Assembly: GCA_017397565.1 (NCBI GenBank) | Contig: JAFQIL010000037.1 | Span: forward strand, 24,148-88,147 | DNA: 64,000 bases | Origin: Oscillospiraceae bacterium | Lineage (GTDB): Bacteria > Bacillota > Clostridia > Oscillospirales > Oscillospiraceae | Reading direction: 5' to 3' | Shown: positions 34,483 through 42,448 of the stretch, one piece after another | Numbering within the stretch: position 1 is the stretch's first letter | Layout of the letters: each line of letters opens with the position of its first letter | The notes under the pieces: generated by a model | The model's input: only the letters and a program-made list of their open reading frames with translations | Databases searched by the model: none | Told to the model about the DNA's origin: nothing | Program-made: the position numbers and the translations under genes

Positions 34483-35748
34483 TTGGCTCGATATGAAATT
34501 CATGGCGGTGTTCCGCTGAAGGGAAGCGTTGCCATCAGCGGTGCGAAAAATGCAGCCGTAGCGATTCTTCCTGCAGCCCTTTTGGTAAGAGGCACCTGCC
34601 GTATTGAAAATATTCCGGATATTTCCGATGTGCGGATCATGATCTCCATCCTCCAAAAGATGGGTGCGCAGATCCAGTTTCCCCAGCCGGATGTTGTTGA
34701 AATCGACTGTACCAATGTGACCTGTACCTGTCCCGATACAGAATTGGTAACGCAAATGCGTGCCAGCTACTATCTGATGGGCGCACTTTTGGGCAGAGAG
34801 GGAAAGGCACATGTGGCACTTCCCGGTGGTTGTAATTTTGCGGCCCGCCCCATTGACCAGCATATCAAAGGCTTTGCGGCTCTGGGTGCGGTTGTGGATG
34901 AAACTGAGGAGTATGTGGATCTTCAGACCGGACTTGGCGGTCTGCGGGGCAACCGCATCAGCCTGGACGTAGTCAGCGTCGGTGCAACAGTCAATATTAT
35001 GCTGGCCTCCGTGCTGCTTTCCGGTCAGACAGTGATTGAAAATGCCGCCAAGGAGCCCCATATCGTGGACTTGGCGAACTTCCTGAATACCATGGGAGCT
35101 CAGATTTCCGGTGCTGGCACCGATACCGTAAAGATCCGCGGTGTAGAGGCTCTCCGGGGCGGCACCTATACCATCATTCCTGATCAAATCGAAGCCGGTA
35201 CATATTTGGCTGCGGCTGTTGCCACCGGCGGCAATGTTTTGGTTACCAATGTCATCCCGAAGCATCTGGAGTGTATTACCTCCAAATTCCAGGAAATGGG
35301 CGCGGAAGTGATCCATTATGATGATGCGGTTCGTGTTCGCTGTAAGGGTCGCCTGCGGCATACTACCGTTAAGACCCGTCCTTATCCCGGCTTCCCCACG
35401 GATATGCAGGCGCAGATCTGCGTGTGTATGTCTTTGGCATCCGGTGTCAGCCGCCTGACGGAAAGTGTCTATGAGACCCGTTTCTTTGGCTACTGTACAG
35501 AGCTGCAAAGCATGGGTGCCGACATTCAGATCAACGGCAAAACCGCCATCGTTACCGGCACAGAGTCCATTACCGGAACCACGGTGTATGCCCATGATCT
35601 GCGGGCAGGTGCGGCTCTGGTTATCGCCGGTTTGGCGGCAGAAGGAACTACCTTGCTGGAAAATGTCCACTATGTAGAACGCGGCTATGAGAATTTGGCA
35701 GATAAGCTGACTTCTCTGGGTGCCCGGATCCGCAGAATTGAAGAGTAA
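34483..35748 (+). CDS. murA: UDP-N-acetylglucosamine 1-carboxyvinyltransferase
   Basis: 421 residues. The N-terminus GVPLKGSVAISGAKNA carries the catalytic Lys-Asn. LPGGCNFAARPIDQHIKG has Cys117, the residue that binds PEP and is attacked by fosfomycin. It catalyses the first committed step of peptidoglycan synthesis, transferring enolpyruvate to UDP-GlcNAc. It starts at TTG, 8 bases after AAGGAGAGG. A terminator follows. Confidence 0.95.
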   Translation: MARYEIHGGVPLKGSVAISGAKNAAVAILPAALLVRGTCRIENIPDISDVRIMISILQKMGAQIQFPQPDVVEIDCTNVTCTCPDTELVTQMRASYYLMGALLGREGKAHVALPGGCNFAARPIDQHIKGFAALGAVVDETEEYVDLQTGLGGLRGNRISLDVVSVGATVNIMLASVLLSGQTVIENAAKEPHIVDLANFLNTMGAQISGAGTDTVKIRGVEALRGGTYTIIPDQIEAGTYLAAAVATGGNVLVTNVIPKHLECITSKFQEMGAEVIHYDDAVRVRCKGRLRHTTVKTRPYPGFPTDMQAQICVCMSLASGVSRLTESVYETRFFGYCTELQSMGADIQINGKTAIVTGTESITGTTVYAHDLRAGAALVIAGLAAEGTTLLENVHYVERGYENLADKLTSLGARIRRIEE

Positions 35749-35751
35749 AAA

Positions 35752-35785
35752 CAGGAGCTGTCTCAAACACACGAGACAGCTCCTG
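35752..35785 (+). terminator. Terminator after murA
   Basis: CAGGAGCTGTCTC with GAGACAGCTCCTG. Confidence 0.75.
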
Positions 35786-35820
35786 CTTTCATATGCGGAA
35801 TGTTATTGCGGGGCAAACGC

Positions 35821-36045
35821 CAATTCCCGTTTATCGGGCTGTTGGTTAGAACACAGCGGCGTAGCCGCAAAGCCTTCCCCTCGAGGGGAAGACGGATGAG
35901 GTGGTCTGCGAAGCAGAATCCCAGCCTAGTAACGGCTGCTATGCAGCCTACACCTCATCAGTCAGCCTGTTAGGCTGACAGCTTCTCCTCAAGGAGAAGC
36001 CTTTGTGCTCTGTTGCAACCGCCCGAGAAATGGCAATTTGTTGGG
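35821..36045. repeat. MITE-like dispersed repeat, family B, copy 1
   Basis: About 225 bp. One end is CAATTCCCGTTTATCGGGC and the other is GCCCGAGAAATGGCAATTTG. Inside are the palindromic AAGCCTTCCCCTCGAGGGG and GATGAGGTGGTCTGCGAAGC blocks. The same blocks recur in inverted order at 44872-45120. No ORF or RNA gene is evident. Confidence 0.75.
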
Positions 36046-36072
36046 TAGTAAGTGACCCGGGAAGACAACCGG

Positions 36073-37002
36073 TTATGCTTGGAAAAGCTCCGTAGAAAGA
36101 TACCGTTCTCCCGAATCCGGAAGCAGAACAACAATGGTCTTGCCGCTGTTTTCTTCCTGTTTGGCAGCTTCTATAGCTGCGTGTAGGGCTGCGCCGGAAG
36201 AAATGCCAGCCAAAACACCCTCCCATTTACCCAATAGCCTGGCGGCCTCGTAAGCCTCGTTTTCCGTTACCGGGAGGATTTCATTATAGATGCCGGTGTC
36301 CAAGACACCAGGGACAAAATTAGCACCGATACCCTGCAGACCGTGAGGTCCTGCTGTGCCTTTGCTCAGCAGGGGAGATCCGGCAGGTTCTACACCCAGA
36401 ATTTTCACAAGAGGATTGCGCTGCTTCAGATATCTGCCTGTACCGGTGACAGTACCGCCGGTGCCGATGCCGGCAACAAAGATGTCCACCTGACCTTCCG
36501 TATCTGCCCAGATCTCCGGACCGGTGGTTTCAAAATGAGCCTGTGGATTGGCAGGATTGTCAAATTGACCGGGAATGAAACTGCCGGGGTTTTCTGAGGC
36601 TAACCGGTTCGCTAAAGCAATGGCACCGGACATTCCTTCCTCCGCTGGGCTCAGCACGACCTCTGCGCCATAGGCGGTCATCAAAAGCTGGCGCTCCTTG
36701 CTCATATTCCCGGGCATGACGATGACAGCCCGGTATCCTCTTGCGGCAGCCACCACAGCCAAACCGATACCGGTGTTGCCGGAGGTGGGTTCAATGATCA
36801 AAGCGCCCGGCTGGACCAGCCCGGCCTGCTCAGCGGCGTCCAGCATGGCTTTTGCCACCCGGTCCTTGGCAGAGCCGCCGGGATTAAAGCCTTCCAACTT
36901 GGCCAGAAGCCGGGCTTTCAGATTTAACTTTCTGGAGATGTTCCCCAGCTCCAGCAGCGGCGTTCTGCCGATCAGCTCTTCAACGGAAGTATAAACAGAC
37001 AT
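36073..37002 (-). CDS. cysK: Cysteine synthase A (O-acetylserine sulfhydrylase)
   Basis: 309 residues. The PLP Lys46 is in GFNPGGSAKDRV, the substrate loop is EPTSGNTG and the phosphate loop is GIGTGGTVTGTG, typical of CysK. It makes cysteine from O-acetylserine and sulfide. The start at 37002 follows GGGGGT; longer upstream frames read through the promoter region. It is divergent from cysE, which supplies O-acetylserine. Confidence 0.95.
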   Translation of the reverse strand: MSVYTSVEELIGRTPLLELGNISRKLNLKARLLAKLEGFNPGGSAKDRVAKAMLDAAEQAGLVQPGALIIEPTSGNTGIGLAVVAAARGYRAVIVMPGNMSKERQLLMTAYGAEVVLSPAEEGMSGAIALANRLASENPGSFIPGQFDNPANPQAHFETTGPEIWADTEGQVDIFVAGIGTGGTVTGTGRYLKQRNPLVKILGVEPAGSPLLSKGTAGPHGLQGIGANFVPGVLDTGIYNEILPVTENEAYEAARLLGKWEGVLAGISSGAALHAAIEAAKQEENSGKTIVVLLPDSGERYLSTELFQA

Positions 37003-37029
37003 TATGATACCCCCAAATGTGTTTTTTGT

Positions 37030-37059
37030 ATTATACAGAAAAAAGTGCTGCCGTGTCAA
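37030..37059 (-). promoter_or_regulatory. Promoter of cysK
   Basis: TTGACA (complement 37054-37059), an 18-base spacer and TATAAT (complement 37030-37035). Confidence 0.75.
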
Positions 37060-37072
37060 CGCTGTGTTTGCA

Positions 37073-37101
37073 TTGACTTTATTTTCCCGGTATGGTATAA
37101 A
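37073..37101 (+). promoter_or_regulatory. Promoter of cysE
   Basis: TTGACT (37073-37078), a 17-base spacer and TATAAA (37096-37101). No T-box or S-box lies between the two promoters. Confidence 0.7.
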
Positions 37102-37128
37102 CAAGAAAAAGCGTAAGGAGTGATCGCC

Positions 37129-38043
37129 GTGCATACCATCGAAGAACGTGTTGAATCGGTTGTGGATCAGATTCTGGAGGATTACGGCAACGGCCGGGAT
37201 ATTGATAAGATCGATTTCCAGCGGCATCCGGATAAGGATGTGGTGATCGATATGATCGTCAAGCTGCGCCGGATCGTGTACCCCGGCTATTCCCGGGATA
37301 AGAATTACCGCATTTATAATGTGAAGCACAATCTTTCCATGCTCATCGAAGATGTGATCTTTAATTTGAGCCAGCAGATCGCCCTGGTGCTGCAAAGCAG
37401 CGGCACGCAGCAAGCGGAAGCGGAGGAGAAGGGCAAGGACCTGTGCCTGCAGTTTTTGCAGACCATCCCCAAAGTCCGTGCGGTGGTTCAAACAGACCTG
37501 CAGGCCGCCTATGAGGGCGACCCTGCAGCCACCGGCAGTGAGGAAATCATTTTCTCCTACCCGGGCTTATTTGCCATTACCGTCTATCGTCTTGCTCATG
37601 AGCTGCATATATTGGGCGTTCCTATGATTCCCCGTATTATGACAGAGCATGCTCACAGTATTACCGGCATTGATATTCACCCGGGCGCGGTAATTGGAGA
37701 GTATTTCTTCATTGACCACGGCACAGGTATCGTCATTGGCGAGACTACGGTGATCGGTCAGCATGTGAAGATCTATCAGGGTGTGACCCTGGGCGGCCTT
37801 TCTACCCGGGGCGGACAGAGCCTGCGGGGTAAGAAGCGGCATCCTACCATTGAGGATAATGTGACCATCTATGCCAATGCGGCTATTTTGGGTGGCGATA
37901 CGGTGATTGGAGCCGGCTGCGTCATTGGCTCCAGTACCTTTATTACAGAGTCCATCGCCCCCTGCACCACAGTCACCATCAAAAATCAGGAGCTTCAGTT
38001 TCGTCCGAGAGGAAATTGCTGTGAGAATTGCGGCAATATTTGA
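37129..38043 (+). CDS. cysE: Serine O-acetyltransferase
   Basis: 304 residues, the long (epsilon-type) SAT. The N-terminal helical half is followed by the left-handed beta-helix with hexapeptide repeats: HPGAVIGEYFFIDHGTGIVI, GETTVIGQHVKIYQGVTLGG and NVTIYANAAILGGDTVIGAG. The active-site His lies in the beta-helix. It makes O-acetylserine for CysK. The start is taken as GTG at 37129, 8 bases after TAAGGAG; an earlier GTG overlaps that site. It ends CCENCGNI, a Cys-rich tail seen in such SATs. Confidence 0.9.
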   Translation: MHTIEERVESVVDQILEDYGNGRDIDKIDFQRHPDKDVVIDMIVKLRRIVYPGYSRDKNYRIYNVKHNLSMLIEDVIFNLSQQIALVLQSSGTQQAEAEEKGKDLCLQFLQTIPKVRAVVQTDLQAAYEGDPAATGSEEIIFSYPGLFAITVYRLAHELHILGVPMIPRIMTEHAHSITGIDIHPGAVIGEYFFIDHGTGIVIGETTVIGQHVKIYQGVTLGGLSTRGGQSLRGKKRHPTIEDNVTIYANAAILGGDTVIGAGCVIGSSTFITESIAPCTTVTIKNQELQFRPRGNCCENCGNI

Positions 38044-38058
38044 AAAGAGGTAAACACT

Positions 38059-39072
38059 ATGCCTTTTACCAACGGCGTTTATACACAATATGATCAGGAA
38101 GCGGCAAAGATCCTGAATGATTTTTTGCCGGACCGGATCTTTGATGCCCATATGCACATCTTTGACAGTTTCTTTGCGCCGGGAATTTCCAAGGGCGGTG
38201 GATTCAATAGCTCTACCCGGGCTGATTTTCAGGATTATCTGGATTTCATGCAGCCCCTGTTTGGCAGCAGACGGGAGATTCATGCCAATTTCATCACTTC
38301 TCCCGATCCATCCATGACTCTGCCGGATTCTCCCAACCGCAAAGCATCTGTGGAATTCATGGCCAGGCAGCTGGAGCAATTCCCCGGCAATGTGGGTGAA
38401 GTGATGGTGGGGCCAGAGGATACGGCAGAAGATATTGAAAGGCAGCTGATCCATCCTGCCATCAAGGGCCTTAAGTGCTACCATACCACCGCGGCGAACA
38501 AGCCCACGAATCAGGCGACCATTGGCGAGTATTTACCGGAAAGTGCTTGGCAGGTGGCTGATCAACGGGGCTTGGTCATCACACTCCATTTGGTAAAGGA
38601 CCGTTCTCTGGCGGATCCTGAAAACTATGAATACATTATGCAAATGGCAAAACGCTATCCCAATGCCAAGCTGATCCTGGCCCATTGCGCCCGGGCCTTT
38701 GCTGCCTGGACCGGTGTGGAGACTGTGGATAAGATCAAGCATCTGGACAATGTGTATTACGATTTTTCTGCCATCTGCGAATCTCCCGCCATGTTTCAGA
38801 TCCTGCGTAAGGTCGGCAAGGATAAGTGTATGTGGGGCAGTGACTTCCCGGTGTGCCGCCTGTCCGGTAAAGCCATCTCTTTGGCAGACAGCTTCTACTG
38901 GATTAATGCCAGAGTTTTGGAGATGCTGGGCAATCCCAATATTCCTTATTGGCAGTATTCTACAGAAAATCTCATGGCAGTCCGCCAGGCTTGTTTGATG
39001 CTGGATCTTTCCCAAGACCGGATCGAAGACCTGTTCTGGAACAATGCCATGACTTTGTTTGGCCTAAAATAA
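38059..39072 (+). CDS. Amidohydrolase-2 family hydrolase
   Basis: 337 residues. The metal motif is RIFDAHMHIFDSF, with further ligands in KLILAHCARAF and CMWGSDFPVCR, typical of the amidohydrolase barrel. It starts 7 bases after AAAAGAGG, 15 bases after cysE. A terminator separates it from the HpaI-like aldolase on the other strand. It is related to the gene at 5963. Substrate unknown; an aromatic or keto-acid-type substrate would fit the family. Confidence 0.85.
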   Translation: MPFTNGVYTQYDQEAAKILNDFLPDRIFDAHMHIFDSFFAPGISKGGGFNSSTRADFQDYLDFMQPLFGSRREIHANFITSPDPSMTLPDSPNRKASVEFMARQLEQFPGNVGEVMVGPEDTAEDIERQLIHPAIKGLKCYHTTAANKPTNQATIGEYLPESAWQVADQRGLVITLHLVKDRSLADPENYEYIMQMAKRYPNAKLILAHCARAFAAWTGVETVDKIKHLDNVYYDFSAICESPAMFQILRKVGKDKCMWGSDFPVCRLSGKAISLADSFYWINARVLEMLGNPNIPYWQYSTENLMAVRQACLMLDLSQDRIEDLFWNNAMTLFGLK

Positions 39073-39078
39073 AATTGA

Positions 39079-39110
39079 AAAAGACCCGATTTGCAAATCG
39101 GGTCTTTTTT
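39079..39110. terminator. Terminator between convergent genes
   Basis: AAAGACCCGATTTG with CAAATCGGGTCTTTTTT. Confidence 0.8.
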
Positions 39111-39120
39111 ATGCGCTATA

Positions 39121-39897
39121 TTACTTGCCGAAGTTGGCACCGAAATCCGCAATTTCCTTAAAGTAGGCATCCAGAGCCAGCACATCCGCACCGATGTTCA
39201 GGAACTGATAGCCCATGGCCACCCGCTCTGCGGCGTTACCCATGCCGCCGACAGTACCGGCAAACTTGCCGTGGCGCTTGGCGCACTCAGCAACCTTGCG
39301 GAAGCCTTCCTGTACCAGGGGATGGTCGATTTGACCGGGAACGCCGATGGCGTGGGAATAATCCGCCGGTCCAAAGAACAGCATATCAAAGCCGGGCAGG
39401 GCAGCAATCTCCTCAATCTGCTCCATAGCTTCGGGATCCTCGATCTGCAGAATGACGAAACGCTGCTCGTTAGCCTGCTGGGTGTACTCGTGGGTGGGAA
39501 CCATGCAGTACTTGGCATCTGCGTTGCCGCCATCCACAGGCCGTCTGCCGATGGGATGGAAGCGGGTCATACGGACAACCTCCTGAGCGTCCTCCACGGA
39601 CATGATGTGGGGGACCATGATGCCGGAAGCATCCAGCTCCAAGGGGCGGATATAGTCGCTGTAGGAGCCTCTGGGGATCCGAACCAGCACGTCAGTGTCA
39701 TACATTTTGGCAGCCATGATCTGCATTTCGGTTGCGCAGTAGTCATTGGGGGTGTGCTCGGTGTCCACCCAAATGCAGGGGATTCCCGTCATGGCGGCGA
39801 TCTCTACCACCCGGGGATCAGCGGTGTTGCACTTGGCGGAAAACACAGTCTTGCCTGCCCGGAGCATTTCCAGGGTCTTGCTTCTTCTCATATTCAT
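39121..39897 (-). CDS. HpcH/HpaI family class II aldolase
   Basis: 258 residues. The barrel motifs are IPCIWVDTEHTPND, GIMVPHIMSVEDA, FVILQIEDPEA (metal Glu) and MLFFGPADYSHAIG (metal Asp). These enzymes cleave 4-hydroxy-2-ketoacid-type substrates to pyruvate and an aldehyde. It is last in a minus-strand operon after the aminotransferase, SDR and a small ORF. A keto-acid or aldol step in a catabolic route is likely; the substrate is not deducible. Confidence 0.85.
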   Translation of the reverse strand: MNMRRSKTLEMLRAGKTVFSAKCNTADPRVVEIAAMTGIPCIWVDTEHTPNDYCATEMQIMAAKMYDTDVLVRIPRGSYSDYIRPLELDASGIMVPHIMSVEDAQEVVRMTRFHPIGRRPVDGGNADAKYCMVPTHEYTQQANEQRFVILQIEDPEAMEQIEEIAALPGFDMLFFGPADYSHAIGVPGQIDHPLVQEGFRKVAECAKRHGKFAGTVGGMGNAAERVAMGYQFLNIGADVLALDAYFKEIADFGANFGK

Positions 39898-39960
39898 AGC
39901 GTAAATTTCCTTTCTCTGCGTTTAGATTATATTACCATTCATTTTGGGCGTGTCCGTCAT

Positions 39961-40035
39961 CTATAGGATCCGCCGTTTTGACATCGTCACCCGGCTGATG
40001 ATGCCTTGTTTTCCGGCAACCCGAATCGTCTTCAT
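39961..40035 (-). CDS. Candidate 24-codon small ORF between SDR and aldolase genes
   Basis: ATG to TAG encodes a basic peptide starting MKTIRVAGKQGIISR, with seven Lys/Arg. A good GGGAGG lies 6 bases upstream and it begins 14 bases after the SDR stop. It may be a translated small protein, or the 5' relic of a dehydrogenase-like gene. It is not recognisable. Confidence 0.4.
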   Translation of the reverse strand: MKTIRVAGKQGIISRVTMSKRRIL

Positions 40036-40049
40036 AGTGAGCCTCCCGT

Positions 40050-40829
40050 TTACCAGGCAGTCCAACCGCCGTCAACCACAATGTTTGTGCCGGTCATAAA
40101 GCTGGAAGCGTCAGAGCACAGCAGAACCAGCGCGCCTGCCAGCTCATTGGGATCACCGGTGCGGCCCAGCATGGTTTTGTTCTGCAGGATCTTCAGGAAA
40201 TCGGGATCGGTGGCAGAAACCTTGGGGAAGGGACCGGGGGTAATGGCATTGACACGAACGCCATCCTTAGCCAGGTAAGAAGCGGTATACTTGGTCAGCT
40301 GTACAACACCGGCCTTGCCTGCGCCGTAGGTAACAGGGCTGTTGTTGCCGGTGTCACCGTAAATGGAGTGGTCAGGTGCCACAACGCCGTACATGGAGGC
40401 GATATTGACGATGGAGCCGCCACCGTTTTTACGGAAGAAGGGAATGGACTCCCGGGTGCAGCGGAAGGTTACACCGACAACGCCATCCAGACCAAAAGCC
40501 CAGGTCTCGTCGTCAAAGTCTTCCATACGGGTCTTGGTCATCTTCTTGCCGCCTGCACCGCCGCCCCAGGCAGCGTTGTTGATCAGAACATCCAAACCGC
40601 CGGCAGCATCCACCTGCTGGAACATGGCGTGGATGGATTCGGTGTTGGAAAGATCGCACTTGATGTAGTTAACTTTATCACTCAGCTCAGCAGGGGCAGC
40701 GTCTACCACGTCCACGATGAACAGGTTAGCCCCGAAGTCCAGCAGATGCTTGGCCATGATCCGACCTAAGTTGCCGCAGCCACCGGTAAGCACGACATTT
40801 TTGCCTTTCAAAGAAAAAATACTATCCAT
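40050..40829 (-). CDS. Short-chain dehydrogenase/reductase (SDR)
   Basis: 259 residues. The Rossmann motif is VLTGGCGNLGRIMA (13-26), with NNAAW (84-88), Ser145 and the catalytic Tyr168-x3-Lys172 (VTYGAGKAG). It is a classical SDR, probably NAD-dependent (VVDAAP at the end of the second strand). The start at 40829 follows GGAGGT by 7 bases. It is coupled to the aminotransferase and probably oxidises or reduces an alcohol/ketone in the same pathway. Confidence 0.9.
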   Translation of the reverse strand: MDSIFSLKGKNVVLTGGCGNLGRIMAKHLLDFGANLFIVDVVDAAPAELSDKVNYIKCDLSNTESIHAMFQQVDAAGGLDVLINNAAWGGGAGGKKMTKTRMEDFDDETWAFGLDGVVGVTFRCTRESIPFFRKNGGGSIVNIASMYGVVAPDHSIYGDTGNNSPVTYGAGKAGVVQLTKYTASYLAKDGVRVNAITPGPFPKVSATDPDFLKILQNKTMLGRTGDPNELAGALVLLCSDASSFMTGTNIVVDGGWTAW

Positions 40830-40856
40830 AATATGTACCTCCAATACAATCGGTGA

Positions 40857-42176
40857 TTAACCGTTCAGTCTCTGGAAGCCGCTCTGGCAGACAGGGCCGC
40901 CAATGGCTTCCACGATGGCTTCCTTGCCACCCTTCTGGATGATCTGGCTGATCTGTGCAAAGACCTTGTCGTTGGCTTCCCGGTGCTTTGCCATAATCTC
41001 TTCGGTGTGGCACAAAGTGGGATAGAAGCCGCCCTGAGCCAGGAAGCCTTCCTTCATCATCAGCACGGTGTACAGAGTTTTCAGCTCCAGGCCGTTTTCC
41101 ACAAAGCCCATGTGAGGCAGGCAGGAAACACCGTCTACATGAACCTTCACGTTGTGGCGGTCAGCAGCCTCCTGCCAGTCGCGCTTGGCGATCTCGCCCA
41201 TCTTGGCGGCATGCTCCCAAACCTTGGTCTTTTCCATTTTGTCGATGGTAGCCAGAGCAGCGGCGGGACCCACCGCTTCCGTCCAGTAGGTACTGCTGAT
41301 AAAGGACTTCTGAGAACCGTCCATAGCGGCCTTGGTGCCGACAATGGCGCCAATGGGGTGGCCGTTGCCCATAGCCTTCGCAAAGCAAGCGATATCAGGC
41401 TCAACGCCCAGGACCTTGTGGCTGCCGCCGAAGGTGAAGCGCCAGCCGATGCTGATCTCGTCAAAGATCAGCAGACCGCCCACCCGGTGGATCTCATCCC
41501 GGACGTGCTCCAGGAAGCCGTCATTGGGCATAGTGCTGCGCAGAGGCTCCATGATGACACAGGCCAGACGGTCACCGTACTGACGGATGATATCGTCAAA
41601 TTCGGCTGCATTGTTGTAGTGGAAGGTAACGGCAGAGCCCTTCAGACCGGTGGGAACACCGGCAGGCTCCAGACCGGCCAGATGGATGCCATCCAAAGCA
41701 TCACCGTCGTTCAGATTGCAGGCCAGATACCAGTCACTCCAGCCGTGGTAGCCGCAGATCGCTACTACGTCCCGGCCGGTGGTGGCACGGGCAATACGGA
41801 CAGCAACCGCGCAGGTCTCACCGCCGGTACGGGCAAAGCGAACACTTTCTGCCCAGGGGTGGATTTCCAGCAGCTTTTCAGCCAGCAGAACCTCCTCGGG
41901 TGCGTTGAGGGAGGTCATGCAGCCGTCTTCGATCCGCTTGATAGCGGCCTTGGAAACATCGGGATCCGCATAGCCCAGCAGGCAGGCACCGATGCCGTTG
42001 GTGGTCATGTCGTAATAGTGATTGCCGTCCAGATCCCACAGCTCACAGCCTTTGCCCTTTACGGCGTAGTTGGGCCACTGGTTGGGGGCAAACATCTCCG
42101 GGCGCTTGCTCAGCAGCTGTACGCCGCCGGGGATGATTTGCTTGGCACGGGTGTAAAAATCTTGAGAAACAGACAT
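40857..42176 (-). CDS. Class III aminotransferase, glutamate-1-semialdehyde aminomutase-like
   Basis: 439 residues. The PLP Lys267 is in CFAKAMGNGHPIG, the cofactor Asp239 in FDEISIGWR, and RTGGETCAVAVRIARATTG is the HemL-type phosphate region. As no other haem gene is near, a catabolic aminotransferase is more likely than HemL. The start at 42176 is after AAGGAG. First gene of the operon with SDR and aldolase, with its own promoter. Confidence 0.85.
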   Translation of the reverse strand: MSVSQDFYTRAKQIIPGGVQLLSKRPEMFAPNQWPNYAVKGKGCELWDLDGNHYYDMTTNGIGACLLGYADPDVSKAAIKRIEDGCMTSLNAPEEVLLAEKLLEIHPWAESVRFARTGGETCAVAVRIARATTGRDVVAICGYHGWSDWYLACNLNDGDALDGIHLAGLEPAGVPTGLKGSAVTFHYNNAAEFDDIIRQYGDRLACVIMEPLRSTMPNDGFLEHVRDEIHRVGGLLIFDEISIGWRFTFGGSHKVLGVEPDIACFAKAMGNGHPIGAIVGTKAAMDGSQKSFISSTYWTEAVGPAAALATIDKMEKTKVWEHAAKMGEIAKRDWQEAADRHNVKVHVDGVSCLPHMGFVENGLELKTLYTVLMMKEGFLAQGGFYPTLCHTEEIMAKHREANDKVFAQISQIIQKGGKEAIVEAIGGPVCQSGFQRLNG

Positions 42177-42265
42177 AAATAACAACTCCTTACAGAAAAT
42201 TTTGAACGATATTCAAGAGGGGACCACCGAAAAACAGAGAACTCCGAAATCCCCCTTTTAACTCC

Positions 42266-42294
42266 ATATTATCCTGTGGCAGAAACCAAGTCAA
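42266..42294 (-). promoter_or_regulatory. Promoter of the aminotransferase operon
   Basis: TTGACT (complement 42289-42294), a 17-base spacer and TAATAT (complement 42266-42271). Confidence 0.65.
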
Positions 42295-42331
42295 GTATGG
42301 AAAAGGACACAAAAAATGAAGAATGCGCAAA

Positions 42332-42381
42332 AAATCACAGTTATGATCCCTAACGCAGAATCTGTGATTTTGCGTTAGGGA
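42332..42381. promoter_or_regulatory. Interleaved inverted repeats (candidate operators)
   Basis: Arms A AAATCACAG (42332-42340) and A' CTGTGATTT (42362-42370) interleave with B TCCCTAACGCA (42347-42357) and B' TGCGTTAGGGA (42371-42381). All arms are perfect. They lie between the aminotransferase and CotH promoters. Confidence 0.7.
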
Positions 42382-42385
42382 ATTC

Positions 42386-42414
42386 TTGCTTTTTCGACAG
42401 AATTGAATTACAAT
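42386..42414 (+). promoter_or_regulatory. Promoter of the CotH-type lipoprotein gene
   Basis: TTGCTT (42386-42391), a 17-base spacer and TACAAT (42409-42414). Confidence 0.6.
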
Positions 42415-42448
42415 ATGCATATAAATTGTGAAGCTTAGAGGTGTGCTT

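Noticed and set aside
35821-36045. CRISPR array
   Set aside because: The repeats are palindromic pieces of one element, not regularly spaced direct repeats with unique spacers.
40857-42176. Glutamate-1-semialdehyde aminomutase (hemL) as a firm call
   Set aside because: The fold fits, but no haem gene lies nearby and the operon looks catabolic, so only a general name is used.
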